DNA of 64,000 nt, taken from the NCBI GenBank assembly GCA_028280195.1, contig JANQMH010000033.1, positions 51,689 through 115,688 on the forward strand, given 5' to 3'. The notes under the pieces were generated by a model that saw only the letters and a program-made list of their open reading frames with translations, was not told where the DNA came from and ran no database searches. The position numbers were made by a program, and so were the translations under genes. Below are positions 26,785-33,936 of the stretch, piece by piece. Source of the DNA: Exilibacterium sp. (lineage in GTDB: Bacteria; Pseudomonadota; Gammaproteobacteria; Pseudomonadales; Cellvibrionaceae). Each line of letters begins with the position of its first letter. Position 1 is the first letter of the stretch.

Positions 26785-26799
26785 GTGTACGAAGTACAC
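26785..26799. promoter_or_regulatory. palindromic operator GTGTAC-GAA-GTACAC
   Basis: A perfect 6-3-6 inverted repeat upstream of the hydrolase-acylase operon, next to a TATTAT that would be its -10 box on the minus strand. Two closely related sites occur at 32886 and 32926, upstream of the receptor-MFS-VOC operon. The TetR gene starting at 27531 is the obvious candidate binder, by position. Confidence 0.7.
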
Positions 26800-26877
26800 A
26801 TAATAGTGAAAATGATAAACAAAACAGTGTTGGCTGTACAGAAGAGAATGGCTGCGAAGGGCTTGGAGCGGCCGGGT

Positions 26878-27531
26878 CTAAGCCAGTTCGGCCTCGATTG
26901 CCGTTACGAACAGGCCGAGCCCGGCCTCGAGTCGCTCGCTGCCCACAACGGCAATATAAGTCTCGATATACTCCTGGGCCGGCTGCGATTCACCGGACGG
27001 GGACGAGAGCGCTTTATACAGCTTTTTCGTGCTCGCTTCGCCCTGGCGGCGGGCGGTCTCCAGCGTCGCTGCATTTAACACAAATGTGCCGATGGCTTGT
27101 GAGATGATGGCGGCGCGGCGCGGCGCGACGCCGAGCCCGACCAGGAAGCCCACCGAAATCTCCACCAGGCGCTGGCCATTGGGTGTGTACAACACGCCGT
27201 ACAGTACCTTCTGAGCCACTCCCGGGTAGTTCAGCAGCACGCGATATAAGTGCACGCTGAACGCATTCAGCCGCCTCTTCCAGCCTATTCGCGGGTTTTG
27301 AAAATCGGGCAGGGCCGACAGGTCGAGCACCTCTCCCAACACCGTGTCGATGATGGCCTCGACCAGGTCTTCCCGATTGGCGAAATGCCGGTATACCGCC
27401 ATCGGCCAGACCGACAGCGCCGTACCCAGCTTGCGCATGGAAAAGTCGATGCCGTCCTCCCGCACCAGTACCAGGGCGGCTTCCACAATCTTTTTGCGCG
27501 TAAGCGTTGCGCGCGGTTTCTTGCCGGTCAT
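26878..27531 (-). CDS. TetR-family transcriptional repressor
   Basis: Protein of 217 residues. The N-terminal helix-turn-helix (TRKKIVEAALVLVREDGIDF, then MRKLGTALSVWPMAVYRHFA) is typical of TetR. The C-terminal all-helical ligand domain resembles the TetR_C class (VAPRRAAIISQAIGTFVLNAA). It lies between the SCP2-VOC gene and the hydrolase-acylase operon, all leftward. Three GTGTAC-type palindromes flank these operons, so it likely represses both until an inducer binds. A single half-site (GTGTAC) near 27703 lies upstream of its own start region. Confidence 0.9.
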   Translation of the reverse strand: MTGKKPRATLTRKKIVEAALVLVREDGIDFSMRKLGTALSVWPMAVYRHFANREDLVEAIIDTVLGEVLDLSALPDFQNPRIGWKRRLNAFSVHLYRVLLNYPGVAQKVLYGVLYTPNGQRLVEISVGFLVGLGVAPRRAAIISQAIGTFVLNAATLETARRQGEASTKKLYKALSSPSGESQPAQEYIETYIAVVGSERLEAGLGLFVTAIEAELA

Positions 27532-27775
27532 TTAGCCGTCAATGTCCCTGTTGGTGATTAAAGACTAGCCGCTGATTGAAGTTTACCGGCAGCCGGACAG
27601 CAGCGGCGGGTTACTGCATGCCGGTTTAGATTCCGTGCCGACTCAGGCCCCGGCAGCGGCTGTTCCCGGCAGTGGCTTCGATAGTCTAAAGACTCCATGC
27701 AAGCGTGTACAGCGGTCTTTTGTTGCGAGGCTTTTTATCATAGTGCAGCCGCTGGCGCTGGTAACCGTTATGGCG

Positions 27776-28966
27776 TCATTTAACTTCGCCGACAAAAAAA
27801 GTGGCGCCGGCACCCGCCACGGGTTCGGCAACTAACAAGCCGAGTGGATGCTTGATCAGTGGCACCCCGGCCGCTTCGAGAAATGCGCGTGTCTGCGCGA
27901 TATCATTGACACAGTAACCCACAGCCGCCACGGCAAGCTCCAGATCGCCCAGTTGTGAAGCGATGCACGAGGGCAATTCGTCGAAGGCTATAAAGCGGAT
28001 ATCCGAGGGGCCGTGCAGACGAATACGCCAGCCCGGGTCCGCCTTTTCACACCGAATCGAGAGCGCCGCCGCGTAGCGCCTGGCCGCGGCCTCCGGCTCT
28101 CTCGCGGCAATCAGGGCGAAGTCAATACGCCTGACCCCATTGGGGTGATTGCAGTGGCCCTCCCCGGGCGGGAACTCATTCTCAAAGTGCTCGGTGCCGA
28201 TCAGCATAAACCCATCTGCAAAGGATGTGGGGTAGGAAATCAGCGATGTCTTTTTCGACAGTTTCGGATCGGTTGAGAAGTTGTCGCCCTGATTGTAACG
28301 ATAAAAATACGCGGGATCGGCGACAAAATAGCCCTGGCTTTTAAGGCGCTTGACTTCGCTTTCGTTGGACAGCGAGTGCACGGTGATTTTGCCCCAGTGG
28401 TTGCCGTGCCTGCTTAGCTGGTCACCATACAGTCCGGCCGGGAGTTCGGGCTCGACATGGCCGATGATTTCCAGGTAGGAGCCGTTGGCGAAGTTGGCGC
28501 AGTGATTACCGGTACCCCAAGGGGTAAATACGCCTGCGGGCCGCTCTAGCTGGTGGCGTCCCCTGGCGGCCAGATTAAAGCCCAGCCTGGCGAAGGATTC
28601 CCGGGCGCGATCCAGATCGAGTGCAATCAAACCGACATTGTCGAGAAAGGTAATGTTGTCATTCCGGTCGCCCGCCGCTGCGGCAGGGCCCGGCGCTTTA
28701 TTCTGCTCCAGTGCCTGGCCAAAGGCGATAGCGATATTGATATCTCCCTCTATTTTAAGGGCACCCGTCATATAGAGTGTGGACTGGTCGCTTTCCCCGC
28801 TAAGGATTTTACCCAGCGTTGCGGCGCTCATGGTGAGTATGGCGCCCGGCGTGCCGGTGCCGGCGTCGATGGTTTCGCCATCGACAATCACTCTGACGGG
28901 AATGTCTTCAACACCGGCCAGGTGTTTTTTTAAGGTGGCGATTGGATCGTCTGATGTCTGCTGCAT
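27776..28966 (-). CDS. SCP2-like and VOC (glyoxalase-fold) fusion protein
   Basis: Protein of 396 residues combining two folds. Residues about 15-90 look like an SCP2 sterol/acyl-carrier domain (GAILTMSAATLGKILSGESD, then LYMTGALKIEGDINIAIAFG). Residues about 105-390 look like a VOC metalloenzyme with two half-modules: DNVGLIALDLDRARESFARLG starts the first, HCANFANGSYLEIIG gives the metal Glu, and the second half starts near RRIDFALIAAREPEAAARRY. VOC enzymes include ring-cleaving dioxygenases, glyoxalases and resistance proteins. It follows the MFS gene by 37 bases, in the operon with the receptor at 30396. The fusion suggests handling of a lipophilic substrate. Confidence 0.75.
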   Translation of the reverse strand: MQQTSDDPIATLKKHLAGVEDIPVRVIVDGETIDAGTGTPGAILTMSAATLGKILSGESDQSTLYMTGALKIEGDINIAIAFGQALEQNKAPGPAAAAGDRNDNITFLDNVGLIALDLDRARESFARLGFNLAARGRHQLERPAGVFTPWGTGNHCANFANGSYLEIIGHVEPELPAGLYGDQLSRHGNHWGKITVHSLSNESEVKRLKSQGYFVADPAYFYRYNQGDNFSTDPKLSKKTSLISYPTSFADGFMLIGTEHFENEFPPGEGHCNHPNGVRRIDFALIAAREPEAAARRYAAALSIRCEKADPGWRIRLHGPSDIRFIAFDELPSCIASQLGDLELAVAAVGYCVNDIAQTRAFLEAAGVPLIKHPLGLLVAEPVAGAGATFFVGEVK

Positions 28967-29003
28967 AGCTCCCGGTTATCCTCCTGCAATTAGGTGTAGT
29001 GGG

Positions 29004-30389
29004 TCAATTCCCCATGTCTCGATGCGCGGATGGTATTGTCTCGGCCCGCGAGTAGCTGTCCCGGTAGTGGCTGAGATTGAAGCCCAGCAGCGCGCAGACA
29101 CTGCAGCCGACCGCCGCGGCGACGATGGCAACGGAAACGCCGACCCGCAAGGGGTCGGCAAAAACGAAGTCGGTAATCAGCGCCACCACGACAGGCCCGC
29201 TGCTGGCGCCGACACCGGTCATAAAGATCAGCATGATGGCGGCCATGCGCCCGCGCAGATGCCCGGGGGTGATTACCTGCAGGGCGGCATGCACGATGCC
29301 GATATAGAGACTGCCGAAAAGTATGGCGGCGGCGAGGAAAATAAAGGCTGCCGTCGCTGTCGCACTGGTGAAGGCGATAACGCCGAACACGCCCGAGCCC
29401 GCCGCGCTCAGCATCATTACCAGCCAGGAGGCATCTTTGCGCCCGCGGGTGTCGAGCAGCCAGCCGGATAACAAGCCGCCGCCCAGTGTTCCCGCCGGGC
29501 CGCAGACCAGCATAATGACGCCGAGGACGAAAGCTACATGATCGCTGCTGAGTCCGTGGGCGCGAATCAGGTAGGCGGGCGACCAACTGACAAAGGCGTA
29601 GGTGCCGACCGTCAAAACGGAGGCCGCCGCAAACTGTGCGGCGATAGTGCGGGCGTTGCGTTGCATGAAAACCGTCAGCCCGCTATTATCTGTGGCGGCG
29701 CCGGCTGACGCGGCCGCTGTCAGGGTGGCGCGCCGCGGCTCAGGCACCAGCATAAACACCGCGGCCAGTACCAATCCCGGCAGCCCGACCAGGACAAATG
29801 TCAGCTGCCACGGTGCCAGCTCGCCGACCAGTGGCACGGAGACAGACTGCGTGTCACCCAGCACACCGAGTATTACGCCGCCCACCAGCAGTGCAGCGGC
29901 ACTGCCGATATGCATGGATATCGAGAAAATGCTGGTGACAAAGGGCAGCCGCTGGCGCGAAAACAGATCGCTCAATATGGACATGCTCGAGGGCATCAGC
30001 GACGCCTCTCCGGCACCTACGGTGGCCCGCGCCGCCGCCAGTGACAGAAAGCTCCAGGCAAAGCCGCACAGCATGGTCGCTGTACTCCATACCGCCACAC
30101 CCAGGGCGATGACGTGGCGGCGCTGGATACGATCCGCCAGCCAGCCGAATGGCAGTCCGAACAGCAAGTAAAAAACCACAAAGGCCGGGCCGACCAGCAG
30201 GCTGAATTGGGTATCGCTCAAACCCAGATCCGCCTTGATCGGTTCCACTAACAGCGAGATGATTTGGCGGTCGATCAGCGACAACACCATGCCGCTCATA
30301 AGCAGGCCGACAAAAGACCAGCGCGCAGTCGCAGTCCGGTAGGGACCGGTGTCATTTTTTGCCATGCCGTGTTCTGTGACGGGTTTCAT
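29004..30389 (-). CDS. MFS transporter (spinster-like)
   Basis: A 12-helix permease of 461 residues. The segment SLIDRQIISLLVEPIKADLG in helix 1 and its loop, and the helix 2-3 loop motif GWLADRIQRR, are typical of the spinster-like branch of the major facilitator superfamily, often found in catabolic clusters of proteobacteria. It starts six bases after the receptor stop at 30396, so both are on one transcript. It would carry the substrate that enters the periplasm through the receptor across the inner membrane, or export a product. The exact start is uncertain, since ATG 30365 is also possible and neither has a strong ribosome binding site. Confidence 0.88.
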   Translation of the reverse strand: MKPVTEHGMAKNDTGPYRTATARWSFVGLLMSGMVLSLIDRQIISLLVEPIKADLGLSDTQFSLLVGPAFVVFYLLFGLPFGWLADRIQRRHVIALGVAVWSTATMLCGFAWSFLSLAAARATVGAGEASLMPSSMSILSDLFSRQRLPFVTSIFSISMHIGSAAALLVGGVILGVLGDTQSVSVPLVGELAPWQLTFVLVGLPGLVLAAVFMLVPEPRRATLTAAASAGAATDNSGLTVFMQRNARTIAAQFAAASVLTVGTYAFVSWSPAYLIRAHGLSSDHVAFVLGVIMLVCGPAGTLGGGLLSGWLLDTRGRKDASWLVMMLSAAGSGVFGVIAFTSATATAAFIFLAAAILFGSLYIGIVHAALQVITPGHLRGRMAAIMLIFMTGVGASSGPVVVALITDFVFADPLRVGVSVAIVAAAVGCSVCALLGFNLSHYRDSYSRAETIPSAHRDMGN

Positions 30390-30395
30390 CCGCGC

Positions 30396-32801
30396 TTAAA
30401 ACGACATCGTAAAGCGAACGCCGAATCGCTGTGGCGGCGATACCACATACTGCCCGGACAGGCCGAAACCGACAGCGTCTTTACCGGTCGCATAAATTTC
30501 ATCGAACAGGTTTTCGGCATAAAACTCGAGGCGCCAGTTGTCCGGCGCTGCGATGCCCAGGCGCAGGTCAACGCGCTCCCAGGATTCCAGCGGCGGGCGA
30601 TCGATGCCACCGGTGATGAAATCGGCGAGCTGCTCGCCGGTATAGATATAGGAAATCCTGGCAAAGCCATCGAGACCGGCCAGCAGATTACTTTCATAGT
30701 CGATGAAAGCGTTACCGGAGAATTCCGCCGAATTCGGCAGTTCCGAACCGCTGCGATCAAAACCGTCGCTGTCGATGAAGTCTTCAATTTCGGTATCGAG
30801 ATAGGCGAACGCCGCTCCCAGGGTGAGACTGTTGGAAAAGCGGGCGAGAAAATCGACCTCGATACCCCGCACCTGCGCTTCGCCGACATTATCGGTAAAG
30901 CTGAACGTGGCGCCCGGTGCCCGGGTGGCGATTTGCACATCCTGCCAGTCCATATGAAACAGCGCGGCGTTCACGCTCACCATCCTGTCGAAAAGAAAGG
31001 ACTTCATACCCACTTCATAGTTGGTCAATTCCTCGCTGCCGAATGTGGGTGGAACCAGCCCGCCGGCCAGTTGCAGGCCGCCGGGGCGATAGCCCACCGA
31101 GACCGTCCCGTACAGATTGATGTCCTCGGCCGGTCTCCATTTGGCGCCCAGGCGCCAGGTCGTCTTCTCGAAATCGCCGTCGTCCTGCGCATCGGCGAAT
31201 GCCGCCGGCCACAGCACGATTTCACCGAGCGCCGTCCCCTGCAAGCTGGTTTGTAAGGGCGATAGCGGCGCCGCTTCGGTAAAGGCCGGGGACAACAGGG
31301 CGTTAAGGCTGACCAGCGTTACCGGGTCGAAGGTTTGCTCTTCTATGTCATCGTGGTTGAAGCGGGCGCCGGCAAACACCGAGACGCTGTCGCTCAGGTC
31401 GTACTCGGCTTCGGCAAACAGCGCATAGGATCTCTCTTTCGATCTGGCATTGGTGGAGAACAATTCCAGATTGTTTGGAAAAACCTCGAGGTCGAAGGGC
31501 AGCACAACCAGGGAGCCGTCGGAGGCGATGGGCAGGGGCACGCCACCGGGCAGGAAGTAAACGCTGCTGGCCTCGGTCCCCGACCCGATCGAACTGGTGG
31601 CGGTGGCTTCGGCATCCGCGGCATAGGCGCCGATAACCCAGTCCAGTTGATTGTCACCGCTCGACTGCAAGCGCAGTTCGGTGCTGCTAAAGTCACTGTC
31701 ATTGGCCTGATCGAGGATAATGGCATCAAGGTTGGACAAATCCGTGTCTTCAAAACGATTGAGGGTGTTATCGATATAACCGCTGACCCAGACAAACTGC
31801 ATGTCGCCCAGGTCGTAGTCAAATCTCACTGTGGTGACAAGGGTCTCGAAGTCGAAGCTGGTCGGCGTATTGAATTCCACCGTATCGTTTTGTTGCGGGA
31901 AGCGCCGGTCCGGGCCGGCCGGAATACTGCCCGGTGGCAGCCTGGGGTTGAGCCCGGCGTCGATAATGTCCGCCAGCGGCAGCAGGCTCGAATCCAGGAA
32001 GCCGTCACCGATGAAATTCTGCAGACCCTGATCGAGCTTATCGTAGCCAAGTGCCGCTTTCATAGACAGGCGCTCCGAAAACTCGGCATCGAAGGTAATA
32101 CGCCCGCCGAAGCGCTCATAGTCATTGGAACCGCCGGCGAGACCGATATTCTCGATATTGCCGTCGCTGCTGCGGTAGAAGCCGGCGGCGCGCATACCGA
32201 ATACGTTTGCTACCAGGGGCAGGTCCACCGCGCCTTTGAGGCCATAGCCGTCGAAATTCTCAACGCTGCCCTCCAGGTAGCCACCGAAGCTGTCGGCTAC
32301 CGCTTTGGTCGTGATGCTTATCGCACCGGCGATGACATTGCGCCCGAACGTGGTTCCCTGCGGGCCGCGCAACACCTCGATGCGTTCGATATCGGAAAAC
32401 TCAATGCCCAGACCCGCGGAGGAATTCGCCGACAGCTCAAAGCCGTCCAGGTAAATACCGGAGGTCGCCTGGTCGCCGCCGATATCGCCGATGCCGCGGA
32501 TGGTGATTGCGGTGAACAGCGGGTTGAGACCGTCGTTGACAGCGACACTCGGCGTCAAAATAGCAACGTCGGTAACGGTATCGATCTGCAGCTTGTCGAT
32601 CTCCTCCGCCGAGTAGGCACGAATGGAGATCGGCACCTCCTCCAGTGACTGTTCGCGTTTCTGTGCAGTGACGACAATCACCTCCAGACCCAGGTTGTCC
32701 GGGTCCTCCGCAGTATTTTCATCCTGCGCCATAGCCGGTTTGTGAACGGGTGCCGCCAGCGTCGCGACGACAGCAACAGATATTGCCAGCCTGAATGTCA
32801 T
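30396..32801 (-). CDS. TonB-dependent outer-membrane receptor
   Basis: Receptor of 801 residues. The signal peptide ends near HKPAMAQ, followed by the TonB box EVIVVTAQKREQSLEEVP, plug (ITIRGIGDIGGDQATSGIYL, then RIEVLRGPQGTTFGRNVIAG) and barrel ending in FTMSF. The plug type, with AQKREQ and GRN-AGAI, is common for receptors of organic substrates in sphingomonads and marine gammaproteobacteria. ATG 32801 is chosen for AGGGGA six to seven bases upstream and because the signal peptide starts there; the frame extends 48 codons further without support. It heads the receptor-MFS-SCP2/VOC operon, with two GTGTAC-type operators upstream. Confidence 0.9.
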   Translation of the reverse strand: MTFRLAISVAVVATLAAPVHKPAMAQDENTAEDPDNLGLEVIVVTAQKREQSLEEVPISIRAYSAEEIDKLQIDTVTDVAILTPSVAVNDGLNPLFTAITIRGIGDIGGDQATSGIYLDGFELSANSSAGLGIEFSDIERIEVLRGPQGTTFGRNVIAGAISITTKAVADSFGGYLEGSVENFDGYGLKGAVDLPLVANVFGMRAAGFYRSSDGNIENIGLAGGSNDYERFGGRITFDAEFSERLSMKAALGYDKLDQGLQNFIGDGFLDSSLLPLADIIDAGLNPRLPPGSIPAGPDRRFPQQNDTVEFNTPTSFDFETLVTTVRFDYDLGDMQFVWVSGYIDNTLNRFEDTDLSNLDAIILDQANDSDFSSTELRLQSSGDNQLDWVIGAYAADAEATATSSIGSGTEASSVYFLPGGVPLPIASDGSLVVLPFDLEVFPNNLELFSTNARSKERSYALFAEAEYDLSDSVSVFAGARFNHDDIEEQTFDPVTLVSLNALLSPAFTEAAPLSPLQTSLQGTALGEIVLWPAAFADAQDDGDFEKTTWRLGAKWRPAEDINLYGTVSVGYRPGGLQLAGGLVPPTFGSEELTNYEVGMKSFLFDRMVSVNAALFHMDWQDVQIATRAPGATFSFTDNVGEAQVRGIEVDFLARFSNSLTLGAAFAYLDTEIEDFIDSDGFDRSGSELPNSAEFSGNAFIDYESNLLAGLDGFARISYIYTGEQLADFITGGIDRPPLESWERVDLRLGIAAPDNWRLEFYAENLFDEIYATGKDAVGFGLSGQYVVSPPQRFGVRFTMSF

Positions 32802-32885
32802 AGATAGTCCCCTGTTATTGTTATCCTGCCGATTGGCGCTTTGCGGCCGCCAATCCGGCGATGAGTGACGATTCTGAATTGGGAT

Positions 32886-32900
32886 GTGTACGGCGTACTC
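32886..32900. promoter_or_regulatory. palindromic operator GTGTAC-GGC-GTACTC
   Basis: One mismatch from the perfect palindrome at 26785. It lies about 85 bases upstream of the receptor start at 32801, spaced exactly 40 bases from a second site at 32926, so both face the same side of the helix to within about a quarter turn. Confidence 0.65.
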
Positions 32901-32925
32901 ATTAAGGGTAATTGTCTCGCAAAAT

Positions 32926-32940
32926 GTATACGATGTACAC
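32926..32940. promoter_or_regulatory. palindromic operator GTATAC-GAT-GTACAC
   Basis: One mismatch from the palindrome at 26785. It is the second of two sites upstream of the receptor-MFS-VOC operon and a likely target of the TetR regulator at 26878. Confidence 0.65.
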
Positions 32941-32964
32941 AGCAAGTTGTACTTTTCTCGCTTT

Positions 32965-32996
32965 CAGCGGTTCAGGGGTTCAGCGGTTCAGGGGTT
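32965..32996. repeat. two perfect 16-bp tandem repeats
   Basis: CAGCGGTTCAGGGGTT occurs at 32965-32980 and again at 32981-32996. Each unit itself has the look of an older 8-bp doublet (AGCGGTTC / AGGGGTTC). Confidence 0.85.
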
Positions 32997-33191
32997 CATG
33001 GCCGGCAGGCCGGGTGTTGGTAAAATCGGTTTTTATGATAATTTTCTTTGTATTACAGGTACCTGGAAGGCCTAATTCTAGTGTCGGAAAAGGAGAGCCA
33101 TCACATACAGACAACACCAGTGGGCCGTTCTTTGCGCTGTGATCGCCGGACTGTTCCGGGAATTATACCCGGCGTGTGAGGGCTGTGCGGC

Positions 33192-33554
33192 CTAACAATA
33201 GGCCTTCAGCGTCAGGAAAAGGCCGAGCAGGCACAAACCGCCGATAAACACGTAAGTGGCCGGGCTCCCTCCTGCTTGCTCGGCGCCGGGGAAAAACAAT
33301 CTGAACAGTCCAGCCACCAGCATCAGCCACCCCAAAATCGTGATGGTCACCGTCCAGGCCGGCAGCCAGCGGTTGTGAAACCGGACCACCGCGAGACCCA
33401 CCGAGAACAGGATCATCCCATTCAGGTAAGTTACTTGCGGAAAACTGTCAGCCCAGATATGGAGGTTGATCGCCTCCGATAGAGTCACAGCGATCAAAAC
33501 CGGGCCGAGCAGGGACGCAATGTTTTTCGAGTGTTTCTGGTCCGGATCATTCAT
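33192..33554 (-). CDS. small four-helix membrane protein of unknown function
   Basis: Protein of 120 residues with four predicted membrane helices: SLLGPVLIAVTLSEAINLHIW, a second around YLNGMILFSVGLAVV, a third WTVTITILGWLMLVAGLF and a fourth YVFIGGLCLLGLFLTLK. The frame stays open far upstream, but ATG 33554 has AAAGG eight bases before it and the upstream part is non-coding in character. It stands alone on the minus strand between two receptor genes. I do not recognise a named family. Confidence 0.7.
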   Translation of the reverse strand: MNDPDQKHSKNIASLLGPVLIAVTLSEAINLHIWADSFPQVTYLNGMILFSVGLAVVRFHNRWLPAWTVTITILGWLMLVAGLFRLFFPGAEQAGGSPATYVFIGGLCLLGLFLTLKAYC

Positions 33555-33936
33555 AGTTGAGACCTTTTTCCGACCTGCAGTAAAATTGATGGGATGCCTT
33601 CTTTCTCGCATAGTGCACCTATCAGTCCAGTCGCGAGGACTTTGCAGGCGCCGGGCCTGCCGAGAGAAGACGAGAGAAGAACAGTCTGGTAGTCGCTGTC
33701 GTTTGGCAGTACCCATACTCAATACAGCTGGATAGTAAGCAGAATTTCCCGTCATTTCAATATCAGCGCCCAGGCGGCGGCGCGCCTGCCGTTGCGCCGG
33801 CAAGTCAACGGCTGGAACGGCCAGCGCTTGGCGCGCGGTTGGTTGCGACAATGTGGCGGCCGCTGCCAAGCCGCTTGCGGGTAGTTGCTGCCGGCGCGGT
33901 TCTGTTTCCGGCGTTCGAACCGCGGTGCCCGGCAGG
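33555..33936. other. 382-bp intergenic region with a gene scrap
   Basis: It contains an 86-bp fragment of a penicillin-acylase-like gene at 33758-33843 and otherwise no coding sequence I can support. It separates the small membrane protein gene from the receptor at 33937. Confidence 0.6.
33758..33843 (+). pseudogene. fragment of a penicillin-acylase-family gene
   Basis: The plus strand encodes AQAAARLPLRRQVNGWNGQR followed by LARGWL, matching the acylase at 22668 (VQAAARLPLRRQVNGWNGQR). The DNA differs at about 7 of 86 positions and matching stops abruptly at both sides. It is a relic of a second acylase gene or of a duplication, in the opposite orientation to the intact gene 10 kb away. Confidence 0.85.

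Larger units (their letters stand above)
32802..33191. other. 390-bp intergenic region
   Basis: It holds the leader and promoter region of the receptor at 30396, the two GTGTAC-type operators and the 16-bp repeat. I see no gene in the remaining 33000-33191. Confidence 0.6.

Noticed and set aside
31335..32648. Rightward open frame of 437 codons opposite the receptor at 30396
   Set aside because: Antisense of a clear TonB-dependent receptor; no motif or ribosome binding site of its own.
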